Shown in pieces: positions 11,190 through 23,385 of a DNA stretch of 64,000 nt; the stretch's first letter is position 1; each line of letters opens with the position of its first letter. This DNA is from Luzula sylvatica. Taxonomy: Eukaryota; Streptophyta; Magnoliopsida; Poales; Juncaceae. Where the stretch lies: positions 53,957,276 to 54,021,275 of the forward strand of contig OX326959.1 in NCBI GenBank assembly GCA_946800325.1. Reading direction: 5' to 3'. The notes beneath the pieces were generated by a model. The model was given only the letters and a program-made list of their open reading frames with translations, made no database searches and was not told the DNA's origin. The position numbers were made by a program, and so were the translations under genes.

Positions 11190-11790
11190 CATAGTTTTAA
11201 TATTTTAATATTTAATTCTAATTATATAATATAATATTATTTTATATTATATTATATTTCTTTGCATTCTTCATATTATATTATATTATTCGATATTATA
11301 TTATATGATATTTTATAATATTTTATTTATATTATATTTTATTATATCACATATTATAGAATAGAATAGAATATAATAGAATATTAATTTATATTATTTT
11401 TCTTTATATAATATTATATTATGTTATGTTATTTATATTATATTATATTATGTTGTTTTATATTATTTTATATGATATGATATGATATGATATTATTTTA
11501 TTATATATTATATTATATCATATTATATTGGTTTATATTACATTACGTTACATTACATTATATTATGTTGTTTTATATTATATTACATTATATTATATTA
11601 TATTATATTATACTATATTATATTATACTATATTATATTATTTTATAATATATTATTTTATATTATTTTGTATTATTTTAATTTATAGTATTTTATATTA
11701 TGTTATATATTGTTTCAAATTTTGATATATTAAATTATATTATAATACATTATATGATAGTATATAATATAATATAATATAAATCTAATA
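11190..11790. repeat. Degenerate (TATTA)n tract
   Basis: About 600 bp is built from TATTATATTA words with local variants such as GATAT, TAGAA and TTACA. It is most regular at 11540-11660. Non-coding. Confidence 0.9.
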
Positions 11791-11999
11791 TATATTATTC
11801 TCGTTTATAATTTGAAGAAATAATATTATAATGAAATACATGGATAGCTATATCCATGCATTTGAAATACCAAAAGTTTTGTGTGTATAACAATATCCAC
11901 CTTCTAATCCATGATTTCACCAAAATACACCAAATCAAACAATGGATGGATATCCAAATACAACCCACCCTAATCCACCAAATCATGACGTATCTCATA

Positions 12000-12260
12000 T
12001 GTATCAGATACGATACGGATACGGGTCGAAGTTTGAAGTATTCGAGAAACATATTTAATTATAAGGGAGGGAGTTATGTTACGTGGATATTTAAAAAATG
12101 AAGAAATATCCTGAGGATACAGATACGGCTACGATACGGCTCGGATACGTATCGGATACTTCATGTGGCGAATCCGAATATTTTAATATTTTATATTTTG
12201 TGGATACGGCATGATACGACTTGGGATATTTTCAGGATACGGCTGGGATACACAATTTAT
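12000..12260 (+). repeat. GATACGG-rich repeat cluster
   Basis: GGATACGG, GATACGGCT and related words are dense from 12003 to 12250. The same words in inverted order occur at 12845-12890 (CGTATCGGATAC, TCGTATCCGTGC), and a similar block lies at 7868. The stretch between (12260-12840) is AT-rich and holds no gene I can support. Confidence 0.5.
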
Positions 12261-12892
12261 GATATTTCGGCCCATTATATATATTGGCCCACAATATTTT
12301 TAAATAAATTATATATGATACATCTAGGATATTTCTAGATTAGTTCTAGGATACTTTTAGAATAAGTTTATGATACTTATAATTGTATTGTTTGATTGAT
12401 TTTATTTATTTTCATGATATTTAATTTAAAAATATTATTAATTTAGTATTTAATTAATTATTAATTATATATAATATAAATATATTAAAATAATAATTAT
12501 GTAGTTGTATCTGTATTCGTGATTTTTTGAAAATTATCGTGTTCCGATATGTTTGGTTAAGTGAGGTGTCATTCTACGTTATCCATATATTACCTTTATC
12601 ACCGCTTGGGACTCACTAATAGATGTATATTAGTGGTCCCATACTTACTAGAATATGAGGAGTGACTTTCTTTCAACGAATAGGAGTTTGAATAGAGTAT
12701 GCATCTTCTTTCGTCTTTTGCTTATCAAATGAACGAAATATGTTTTTCCAAGTTAGTAAATGGACAAAAGAAGAAATGCCAACCAATATTCACTTGTTAA
12801 AAGAGTATTCTTTGAATAGAAGTACAAACAAGAGTAGATCAATAGGTCATATGTATCGTATCGGATACAATATCCATATTCGTATCCGTGCA

Positions 12893-13060
12893 AAATAGCA
12901 GATTTCGCCGTTATCCAAGGTACCTCAATTGGAGCCTTGTCGCACAACCAGAACCTGCCCATCCATTGGAACACCTTATCGAAAGCGAGATACATGGACG
13001 TCACACCATCAGAACGCTGCTGGAATATATTGACTTCAATAAATTCGCAAACAGGTCGTG
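12893..13060 (-). pseudogene. Possible exon fragment, family not recognised
   Basis: On the minus strand about 50 codons read as ordinary protein (for example SMYLAFDKVFQWMGRFWLC) in locally higher GC, between the GATACGG block and the satellite. No start or full exon structure is visible. It could be a captured exon. Confidence 0.3.
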
Positions 13061-13116
13061 ATTATATTAATTTAGTTCAAATGTGCTATGCGCAATTAAT
13101 ATTTAAACGAACCGTA

Positions 13117-15656
13117 CCATTTATCATTTTTAAGAATATATGACAATTGACCTTTTTGATGGTGTTAGACTTCATTTTTGCATTTTTAAGAAATTTTTGA
13201 AAAAAAATATAAATTTGTGTATGTTAGTCTTCTATTGCGGAGTATTTTTGAGGACAACATGAAAATTAAGAATTTTGATCATGTTAAACTTGAATTTTAT
13301 CATTTTTAAGAAAATATGATAATTGACATTTTTTGAAGGTGTTAGACTTCATTTTTACATTTTTAAGAATTTTTCGAAAAAGAGATATTTGTGTGTGTTA
13401 GTCTTCTATTACGAAGTATTTTTTAGGACAACATGAAAATTAAGCACTTTGCTCATGTTAACTTCAATTTTGACATTTTAAAGAAAATATTATAATTGAC
13501 TTTTTTTGAAGGTAGACTTCATTTTTACATTTTTTATGAATTTTTTGAAAAAATAGATATTTGTGTGTGTTAGTCTTTTATTACGAAGTATTTTGAGGAC
13601 AACAATTAGAAAATAAAGCATTTTGCTAGTGCTACACTTCAATTTTAACATTTTTAAGAAAATATGATAATTGACTTTTTTTGAAGGTGTGTTAGACATC
13701 ATTTTTGCATTTTTAAGAAATATTTGAAAAAATAGAAATTTGTGTGTGTTAGTCTTCTATTACGAAGTATTTTAAGGACAACATGAAAATAAAGAATTTT
13801 GCTCGTGTTACACTTCAATTTTAACATTTTTTAAGAAAAATATGATAATGGACTATTTTTTAATGTGTTAGACTTCACTCTTAGCATTTTTAAGAAATTT
13901 CTGAAAAATAGACATTTGTGTGTGTTAGTCTTCGATTACGAAGTATTTTAAGGTCAACATGGAAATTAAGTATTTTGCTCGTGTTACACTTCAATTTTAC
14001 CATTTTTAAGAAAATATGATAATTTCCCTTTTTGAAGGTGTTAGACTTCATTTTTGCATTTTTATTTTTTTTGTGGAAAAAATAGAAATTTGTTTGTGTT
14101 AGTCTTCTTTTACGGATTATTTTGAGGACAACATGAAAATAAAATATTTTGCTCCTGTTACACTTCGATTTTAACACTTCATTTTTGTATTTTTAAGAAA
14201 TTTTTGAAAAAAAATGAAATTTGTGGGTGTTAGTCTTCTATTACGGAGTATTTTGAGAACAACATGAAAATTAAACATTTTTAAGAAAATATGATAATTG
14301 ACTTTTTTTTTTTGAAGGTGTTAGACTTCACTTTTAACATTTTTATGAAATTTTTGATAAATAAAAATTTGTGTGTGTTAGTCTTCTATTACAAAGTATT
14401 TTGAGAACAACATGAAAATAAATCATTTTGCTCGTGTTACACTACAATTTTTATATGTTTAATAAAATATGATATTTGACTTTTTTTGAAGGAGTTAGAC
14501 TTCATTTTTGCATTTTTAAGAAATTTTGGAAAAAATAGAAATTTGTGTGTTACTCTTCTATTACGAAGTATTTTGAGGACAACATGAAAATAAATCAGTT
14601 TTCTCGTGTTACACTACAATTTTAACATTTTTAAGAAAATATGATTTTGGCTTTTTTTGAAGGCGTTAGAATTCAGTTTTAACATTTTTAAGAAATTTTT
14701 GAAAAAATAAAAATTTGTGTGTGTTAGTCTTCTATTACAATGTATTTTGAGTACAACATGAAAATAAATCATTTTACTCGTGTTACACTTCAATTTTAAT
14801 ATTTTTAAGAAAATATGATAATTGACTTTTTTATAAGGTGTTCGACTTCATTTTTGCATTTTTAAGAATTTTTTTATAAAATGGAAATTTGTTTGTGTTA
14901 GTATTCCATTACAAAGTATATTTAGGACAACATGAAAATTAAGCATTTTGCTCGTGTTACACCTCAATTTTAACATTTTTAAGAAAATATGTTTATTGAC
15001 TTTTTTTGAAGGTGTTACATTTCACTTTTAGCATTTTTAAGAAATTTTTTAAAACATAGAAATTTGTGTCTTTTAGTCTTCTATTACGAAGTATTTTTAG
15101 AATAATATGAAAATAAAGTATTTTTCTCATGTTACCCTTCAATTTTAATATTTTTATGAAAATATGATAATGGATTTTTATTGAAGGTGTTAGACTTCAT
15201 TTTTGCATTTTTAGGAATTTTTTTAAAAAATAGAAATTTGTGTGTGTTAGTATTCCATTACAAAGTATATTTAGGACAACATGAAAATTATGCATTTTAC
15301 TCGTGTTACACTTCAATTTTTTAACATTTTTAGGAAAATATGATAATTGACTTTTTTTGAAGGTGTTATACTTCACTGTTAGCATTTTTAAGAAATTTTT
15401 GAAACATAGAAATTTGTGTGTGGTAGTCTTCTATTACGAAGTATTTTGAGGACAACATGAAAATAAAATATTTTGCTCGTGTTATACTTCAATTTTAACA
15501 TTTTTTTAGAAAATATGATAGTTGACTTTTTTTGAAGGTGTTAGACCCTCATTTTTGCATTTTTAAGATTTTTTTTTAAAATATAGCAATTTGTGTGTGA
15601 TAGTCTTCTATTACGATGTATTTTGAGGACAACATGAAAATTAAGCATTTTGCTCT
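13117..15656 (+). repeat. Satellite array, unit about 174 bp (left part)
   Basis: About 14-15 diverged head-to-tail units. Each unit has three related sub-units of about 57-59 bp: GTGTTAGACTTCATTTTTGC..., GTGTTAGTCTTCTATTACG... and GTGTTACACTTCAATTTTAA.... All three open with GTGTTA and then an ACTTC/TCTTC word. The array is interrupted at 15656 by the Copia element and resumes at 31541 in the same phase. Confidence 0.92.
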
Positions 15657-16609
15657 TGTTGGTTAATTCTAACCTAGAGGGGGGGTAAATTCGGCAATCT
15701 AACTTATACTTAGTTTAGATTTAAACCTAATTTACGGTGCGGAATAAATAATAATTTGGATGATAAAGATGATACCGTACAAACACTTTGACACAAGATG
15801 TTTGTTTACGAAGTTCGGTAGGTGGTTGCTTTGTAGCTTTAACTCACCCTTTACTCGCTTAATTGACCGACTCAATTATTCGCGAGTACCTACGTCTCCG
15901 GGAATGCCTTGTGCCTCTTTTTGGCCTTCGATTGAATTCCAACTCAACTCGATTACAAGGATTTGCCTAGATCGATTTACACGCTTCTATCGATCTATAG
16001 CTTAGGCTCTTTACAATTTGTTGCACTAGCCTATTACACTTTTTCACTAATCGAGCTACAACGTGATCGGTCACGTGAGTGGGATACGATTAGTGGAGAA
16101 TATCGAAAGTAGATCAACGATCTAAAGAGGTTTCTCAAGCTATCAATGGATATAGATAATCACAGCTTAGGGTTTCTCTCTTTTTAGGTTTGAAAGTTTG
16201 AAAATGAGGAGGTGAGAGAGAGAGACCCATGAAGGATTCTATTTATACTCTCTATAGAAATCCTTCAGAAAACTTGCAGTGCGTTCGAACGCATACAGTC
16301 CGTTCAGAACGCACTTGAAGTTTGCACTAGCCGTTTCAAAATAACGTGCAAGTACATCTTGGGTCCGTTCAAACGGACAATGTCCGTTTGTAACGGACTC
16401 AATTATACATAGCATTTTGCGTTCACAGGAACACGAGTCCGTTCAACGCACTGAAAAGTGGGTGAACGGATTCCAGGTTGTCCGTTCGAACGCACATGTG
16501 TGTTCGTTCGAACGCACATATCCCTGTGACATATTTCCGTTCACAGGAAAGATTGTCCGTTCAACGCACTCAGAAGGTGAGTGAACGGATTCTAATTGTC
16601 CGTTCGAAC
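15657..16609 (-). repeat. Outer Copia 3' LTR, part 1 (interrupted)
   Basis: The first 953 bp (plus-strand order) of the 1408-bp LTR. It is nearly identical to the copy at 30133-31540, with one C/T difference near 16330. It is broken at 16609 by the nested element and continues at 24424. The TATA box on the minus strand lies at 16240-16247. Confidence 0.92.
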
Positions 16610-17642
16610 TGTTGGGTATCGGCGTCACTACCGAGCCCCGCGCAGCGGATTGAAGGGCCCGGTCCGACCCGATCCCGAGGACCACGTCGTCGACCCGAGA
16701 GTACGAATCCTAAATCTACGTGCAACTACCTATGAATATAACAATTATAGACATAGATTCATACCACGTGAAATTGGTCACGGTGACGGGTTGAAAGCGT
16801 AGTTGCTGCCTTTTTGTTGCTCCAATCTTCGGTAACACGTGCGTCCCATTCCCGCGCGATTCGACACCTTCGATTGAGCTCCGATTTGTCGTATACAACC
16901 GGATCACATCCGGTTCGTCATCCATCTTGCTCTAGCTTGATCACAATAGAGGATTTCAGATGAAATCCCTCTACCCGTATCCACCTTGAGCCTCGTCTTT
17001 CGGTTACGCGCGATTCCCCTAAAATCGTCGTAAACTTGCTTAAAACCTTCAATCTCTCTAATGGAGTTTTCTCTCTTTTCTTGTCTCACAAGAATTCTCT
17101 TCTCAGATCTGGAATTACCAGAGAGAGAGAAGATCAACAATTGATCTTATATTAACACCATAATTAATGAGGGATTAATGAGTACAAAGAAAAACTGCTA
17201 ATCTGGAATTTGGATCACAGTCCGTCATGACGCACAGAATGGTGCGTCATGATGCACCAGTCACGTTTCCTAGAAACAGCATTTACTATTGGTCCGTCAT
17301 GACTGACCATACAGTCCGTCATGACTGACCATACAGTCCGTCATGACGCACCATATTGTGCGTCATGACTGACCATACTCACAGATTGGTACACAAAATT
17401 CCCTTTGGTCCGTCATGACTGACCAATCTGTCCGTCATGACTGACCATGTTATTTCTGTGTAATCTGACAGATTAACCTATTGGTCCGTCATGACTGACC
17501 AAACAGTCCGTCATGACTGACCATGTTATTTCTGTCAGATTTGCATAATCTTATTATGCATCCAATCGTATCGACGAATGCGTACGTTCGTCTATCCTCA
17601 TGTGTGCAAGCTACTAGTTGATCTATAACTGTATTTCCTTCA
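16610..17642 (-). repeat. Nested Copia 3' LTR
   Basis: It begins TGTTGGGTATCGG on the plus strand and ends CTTCA, so the element-sense LTR is TGAAGG...CCCAACA. It carries about ten palindromes in 17218-17525. The short frames inside are duplicated exactly in the other LTR and are not genes. Confidence 0.92.
17218..17525. promoter_or_regulatory. Array of about ten GTCATGAC-centred palindromes in nested LTR
   Basis: Sites such as GTCCGTCATGACTGAC, GTGCGTCATGATGCAC and GTCCGTCATGACGCAC recur. Most come in pairs or runs with 20-22 bp from start to start (for example about 17291, 17313, 17335 and 17355). In element sense they lie upstream of the likely TATA box. They are candidate sites for a dimeric DNA-binding protein. 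Confidence 0.75.
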
Positions 17643-17653
17643 GTCTCCCACTC
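17643..17653 (-). other. Polypurine tract of nested element
   Basis: On the minus strand GAGTGGGAGAC directly precedes the 3' LTR. This is the usual position of a Copia plus-strand primer. Confidence 0.75.
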
Positions 17654-18779
17654 AGTTTAAGATCCAACTAAAGAATACACCAATGTACATCACATGTACA
17701 CTTATCTTTGAGATTGAAATCAAGCCCGAAATAAGACAGCTCTATGTGTGACCGCGTAGGTTCGTATCAAGCAATGGTAGTAAACTTATTCCTAAGTTTA
17801 CGGGCTCATGAGAGGGATCTAGGAAGAAATCCATCATAGCTTTCCCACGTTGAAAACGAAAAATGATTGTGATCATTTATACCCATCTCGAACGGTGGTG
17901 TTTAGTTCTCTTGTTCGCGATATCCGTCAATCAAAAGGCATGGTAATAGTCATCCTTATGTTTTGATTGACTATACTTAAATTTCGATACCGAATTGAAT
18001 CAACAAATACAATCGATATTAACTATTAATATCATTGACTCTGGCCAGAGATTTCGTTGATTAATTCATCGATAGGCCTAAGGGATATCTCTTTCTCTCG
18101 AAAGGAACAATTTCTATCTTGATGACTCACATCAAATTCCGTGTTTCAGATAATACCCGATTATAATCCCATGACCATCCTGTTACAGATAGTGGAAGAC
18201 TATATCTAAGCATCATGTTACGCACAAAAATTGATCTATGATCATCTCAAGTGTGAAGAACTAAGACCCCATTCGCTACGATTCCATCTACAATGACTAA
18301 ACCATGTCATGGTATCGCACTTTTGGTCAAGTCACAATATGCATAACCTAATGCATATCCATATTCCCGATTCGACAAACTCTTTGTCCTATGATTAGCA
18401 AAACATAATCATCACCTCGGCGAATATGCTAGTGTACACGTTAGTCTATTATCTTATAATAGATATACTTATCACATAAGTATCCTAATCGTGACTAGGG
18501 ACGTTTTTGAAATATAACTTTTGAAATGTGACGGTTTTACTTAACATAATCACGTATTATGTAGACGCTCACACAAGTCATAATTCAAGGTTCGTGTAAT
18601 CATATTACACAACCACACACAAGTTTTCATATAAGTATAAATGCAATTAAAATTTTAAATTTTTTTGAAATGCACTAATATAGAGTAAGTATTGTTTGAT
18701 GCAGCGTTTACACCTATAATCTCTGCTAGGATTATAATCTGCGATGACTATCGGTGTAAGATAACTATACCTCAAATCT
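17654..18779 (-). other. Nested element: 3' non-coding interior
   Basis: About 1.1 kb lies between the pol remnant and the purine tract. No ORF is credible on either strand. Confidence 0.6.
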
Positions 18780-20010
18780 ATTCCTCCTCTAGGTATCTCT
18801 ATACCTATAGTCTTCGCATGACATTCATGCTTAACTAAGAAGAAAGCAGTTTTTGTAAACGGTTCCGCTACGTTCCCGTTAGTGTCAATTTTTGTTAGGT
18901 ATCCAATACCTATTTAAATATAAGTTTGGAGTGGTTATGTTATTTCAGTTTCTTTTGGTTTATGCTATTTCGACCATCGAAATAGATAACCAAAGAATCC
19001 TATTACTTGGGATAATACCAAGTATGATCAACATCTTGATCCATAACGTTTCCATTTCGGCTTCGTAAACCGTATTGAAATCAAATTCCATCGTAGAATT
19101 TTCATTTTAGTTGTTGTGAAACTCTTTCATACAACTTCATTTTTCTTTAAGCAAAATATGTACACATTTCGTAAATGTGTTGCATGTTTGGAGAAATACT
19201 ATCGGTATAACTTTTATCACCGATATATTTTCTTCACCATTTTATATGAGAAATATAATATTAATCCTTTCTAAAAGGATATTGTTTATTAATTTCAATA
19301 CGAATCCGGGTTTTAAATGTTGCATAACTATTATGCATGTGTAAAATATAACCATTATACAACCATATTAAATTGTTTTCGTTCGAACCAACCATATGAA
19401 GTATTCGAAACGAAATATTCTCTGGATTCGATTGATAATTACGACACTTAATATGAACAATATTTAAAGATTAGTACATATCATGGCGTATTTGGAATAT
19501 TCTATTATCGAAATATAAAATATCCATTTTCCTATTTTTCTTTAACTCGATGTCGCACATCGATTCTCAGAAAAATTTCGCCATTCGACATTTGGAAGAA
19601 ATCCGATCTTGGATTTATGTACTGAAAACCATTTTCAGTGTTTTGTCGATGTACATACTTCGATTCAGATCGAGGAATTTTAAATCTATCTTATAGATTT
19701 TTATGCTTATCTCATAAGTTGTCTCGTCTGAATTTTCATAGCGAAACGACAATCGTTTCCTACGAATAATATATCGTTCATATATTTTAATATAAGAAAT
19801 GTATGTGGCTCCCACTAACCTTCACATCTACACAAAGCTTTTCTTTTGCTCTTGATAATATTATAACTAATTATAATTTTATCAGAATAAAATTCCAATT
19901 TCATGAATTATTCTTCAATCCATCAAATGGATCGTTGAAATTTGTATACTTTTCTTGGATTCTTTTGATCGATAAAACTATTAGGTTGTGTCACATACAC
20001 ATCCTTTAAT
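18780..20010 (-). pseudogene. Degenerate Copia pol remnant (RT and RNase H)
   Basis: On the minus strand, broken frames still resemble Copia pol. Near 20006-19920 is KDVYVTQPNSFIDQKNPRKV followed by YKFQRSI and a stop, matching the RT segment before the catalytic region. At 19674-19618 is LDLNRSMYIDKTLKM, the segment after it. At 18886-18782 is NVAEPFTK....KHECHAKTIGIEI, the C-terminal end of Copia RNase H. The gap between the first two blocks is shorter than normal and no YVDD motif is seen, so the RT active site is deleted or destroyed. Frameshifts and stops are frequent. Not functional. Confidence 0.75.
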
Positions 20011-20823
20011 ATTTCCTATCAAGGAATACAGTCTTGTCACCCATTTGTCAAAATTCATAGTCATACTATGTGAAATGACAAATATGATCCGAATGAATCA
20101 AGCGTGATTATTTGTGAAATCTTTTCTTCATGATCATATCATGAATTCTCGAATCTCATAAACATTCTTGCTTTGTAAGTATACATATTCTAATCCACGT
20201 TAGCTTTCACTTTGAAAACTCACTTACATCCTATGGGTCATACCCTATGGAATGTTCAAACCAAGTTCTAAACTTGATGACATGCATGGATTGAATCATG
20301 AATTCCATGGCATTATGCCATGTGAAATTTTTATCCTTTATAGCATCATTTTAGCCCATCGACTCATCATGTATGAGATCGATTCGTTTGTCACATTCTT
20401 TGATAAATTCACAATTTATTGATTCGTGATGTGTCTAAATTGATCTATAAAATCGCTTTGTGACCTTGACTTGGATTCATCAACCTTTGATGAAGTTCCA
20501 ATCATTTCATCAGTTCATATGTCCCATTTCGAGTCTCGAACCTTTCGAGATCGATTCATCTCCCACTAGTTCGTATATATGTACGTGACATTAAGTTCCA
20601 AACTTATGCACATTAAGTCCTCCTCTAAGAAGGTTTCTTTTCGAACTATGAAAATCTTATTTTCATTGGGATATGAAAAATTTAGTATTCTGTAATTTAT
20701 TCAAGAATATTCAATAAATGAACATATCAAATTTGAGATTTAATTTATCCAAAACCAGTTTTCGGATCAAATCTTCAAATCTTACAAAAGATAACATCGG
20801 AAGTTTTTATTAACATTGAACTA

Positions 20824-20858
20824 TTAACGTGCCCGACTTTGGCCTGAAACCACGTTAA
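20824..20858. other. Hairpin 1 with conserved 19-nt core
   Basis: TTAACGTG (20824-20831) and CACGTTAA (20851-20858) pair perfectly around the core CCCGACTTTGGCCTGAAAC. An outer pair, ATCGGAA and TTCCGAT, lies about 30 bases further out. Confidence 0.8.
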
Positions 20859-22174
20859 CCCTCAATTTAATTTCTTTCCGATCCATATCACATATGGGGT
20901 CTTTTGCACCGACTTAGAAGGTATGTGATTAACCTTTGTCTTAAGGGTAAATTTCCAAATCTTATTTGAAAATTTTATTTTGATTTATCATCTATCAAAC
21001 AATGTCCAACAAAGTTTGATTCCACTTTTCGAACACATTGATCTACATTGATGTTCCGAATGAAAATAACTTATGAAACTTTTCCATAAATTTTCAAGAT
21101 GATTATCATACTCATAGCTTAAAATGTTCGTCTCTTCGATCTTATCGAAAGACTTTGATTTTCTCGCTTAGTTGACTTCGTATTTCATTTCGAAATGTTT
21201 TTGAACCATTCAAAATTATGTTTCAAACGCATTAAATAGATATCTTTATATCTACAATAATCGTTGGTAAATATAATGAAATATTTGTAGCCTCCTCTTG
21301 CCTCAGAACTTACTTATTTACCTACATTCAAAATGTTTGGTTTTTGATAAGTCTTTGACCGTTTTTCCAACCTTTGGAATGACACTTTTGTCATCTTGAT
21401 TACTAAACAATTCTTGTACTTGTCATGCGAATCTTATTCGAATGAAACTAGTATTCCATCAAATGGATTGTAGACATGTGTATCGCATACACATAGTCAA
21501 GATGATAATGTCAAAAGAAGCTATTACTATCAACTTTTGGATTAATCCTCCTCGGATTTAACCTTTCTTTTGATATTGGGACAACAACTTGCCCAAATCC
21601 TTGATTGAGACAACGTTTGTCTTAATCACCCTTAGACCCTTGTTTCTTATAAATCCTCAAGCTCCTTTGAAGTTTCGTGTCTTATGTATGTCAACATTTG
21701 ACATACAATATTATTTGACTTCTTCTCAAGTTTGTCAAATTTTTTGCTTTCTCTAATATCGATCATATCGATATGATATTGGTGTTGCTTAAATGATTAT
21801 TCTACATGAATTATGACATTGACAACTAACCGTGCGTACTTATTCTATATGCTTATATGATATGAAATATGTTACTTTTATCAAATCAATAACCCTAATA
21901 TTGATTCGGGATTCTTAATCCAATAACACTTCAAGACCCATATTTCATGATCCTCCCACAAGTGACTTTGGCCGACAAATGGGATCTCACTATTTAGGTA
22001 GAATAAATCCAATCGCATCCAATGCGACTCTTGACCTTTTATAGGATTTCGGTATTGAACCATATCATATATGATTCAAATTCCGTTTGTGCATCCTAAC
22101 TATGCCCCGAACCCCAATCGGATTGGCTTGGACGGTTAAGTCACAACCACATTCACTTATCGTTCAATTGAGCT

Positions 22175-22211
22175 ACAAATGCGCCCGACTTTGGCCTGAA
22201 CCCGCATTTGT
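22175..22211. other. Hairpin 2 with conserved 19-nt core
   Basis: ACAAATGCG (22175-22183) and CGCATTTGT (22203-22211) pair perfectly around CCCGACTTTGGCCTGAACC. Confidence 0.8.
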
Positions 22212-22252
22212 CCCCAATCAACGCTTGCCTCTCATGTTGATACATACAACAA

Positions 22253-22283
22253 TGCACGCCCGACTTTGGCCTGAACCCGTGCA
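22253..22283. other. Hairpin 3 with conserved 19-nt core
   Basis: TGCACG (22253-22258) and CGTGCA (22278-22283) pair around the same core CCCGACTTTGGCCTGAACC. A wider CATGTT / AACATG pair encloses it. Confidence 0.8.
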
Positions 22284-22470
22284 AGGTGTGATGACCAACC
22301 TCGGAGGTTGTGAACATGGAAGGCATTTTTATGACTTAAATATTATGCAGGGATTTATGTGATATAATCTAATTACATCATTGAGCAGGTTTAATTATGA
22401 CGAATGACTTATATGAACATAATTATTAATCATTAGAACCAATATAAAAAATTTCCAGAAAAATTGCACT

Positions 22471-23135
22471 GTCCGTCGTGACTGACACATGGTCCGTCAC
22501 GACGCAAGTATACAGTCCGTCATGACGCATAACATCCTGCGTCATGACTGACCATGCCCATATTAAAATTTTCAGAAAAAATTTTATACTGTCCGTCATG
22601 ACTGACAGTTGGTCCGTCATGACTGACCATGTCCAATATTTCTCCTGATTTGGACTTACTTTGACTTCCGTCATGACGCACAAAACAGTGCGTCACGACG
22701 GACTTCACTTGTCCGTCATAACGCCAGAAGGTGCGTCATGACGGACTATACAAAACAATTTTGTTGTCCAATCCAGGGGCTAATTCGTGTTATGTCCGTC
22801 ACGACTGACCAAATGGTCCGTCGTGACGGAACTAGTTAATACAGTCCGTCATGACGCACAACTTGGTGCGTCATGACTGACCATTATAACTCTCAAAATC
22901 CAACTCTTGGACTGCACGATATATACTGTCCGTCATGACTGACAACCTGTCCGTCATGACGGACTGTACAAAACAATTTTGTACAAACTTCCAGGGACTA
23001 TTTGGGCCACTTCCGTCATGATGCACAACTCTTGTGCGTCATGACGGACAAGTGTAACGCATCAGATCCAACTATTGGATTTCGCGATGAACAGTGTCCG
23101 TCATGACTGACCATCTGGTCCGTCATGACTGACCT
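22471..23135. promoter_or_regulatory. Array of about twenty palindromes in nested element leader
   Basis: The same palindrome family as in the LTR (half-sites GTCCGT, GTGCGT, GTCAGT around CATG) lies between the PBS and the rest of the interior. In element sense this is the transcribed leader. Some sites carry C-to-T or G-to-A changes in the centre (CGTG, CACG). Frames reading SVMTD repeats here are artefacts of the array. Confidence 0.75.
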
Positions 23136-23372
23136 ACTATAAAACTCAATTTTGACAGTAAATTTTTGCTGAAATTGAATCGTTTCGAAAACGATTAATC
23201 ATGAAACATTTTCATGACTACTTCTAGATGCCTTTGATCATCATATGATCAAATTCTAATAAGTTTTCCATGGTCCTAATTTTATGAAACTATATGATTT
23301 ATGTTCTAATTCTACATGATTTTCCGAATAACTTTTATTCGAAATTGATTCGACGATCGAATCGCGACGATC

Positions 23373-23384
23373 GCTCTGATACCA
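23373..23384 (-). other. Primer binding site of nested element
   Basis: On the minus strand TGGTATCAGAGC lies one base from the 5' LTR. It is the standard initiator-Met tRNA complement of plant Copia elements. Confidence 0.88.
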
Positions 23385-23385
23385 C

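Larger units (their letters stand above)
20011..22470 (-). other. Nested element: non-coding interior with three structured repeats
   Basis: No reading frame is credible. This region should correspond to the rest of pol and gag, but I could not recognise residues. It contains three hairpins with a common 19-nt core, at 20824, 22175 and 22253. Confidence 0.6.

Noticed and set aside
15760..17140. Small frames of 60-85 codons within the LTRs
   Set aside because: They are duplicated exactly in the partner LTR copies (30236-31157 and 23294-23916). They are non-coding LTR sequence.
22426..22708. Frames with SVMTD-type repeats (-)
   Set aside because: They are the translation of the palindrome array and have no start or splice context.
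17218..23135. Regularly spaced palindromes considered as a CRISPR array
   Set aside because: The repeats vary, spacers are only a few bases, the DNA is nuclear plant, and the arrays lie in retrotransposon LTRs and leader.
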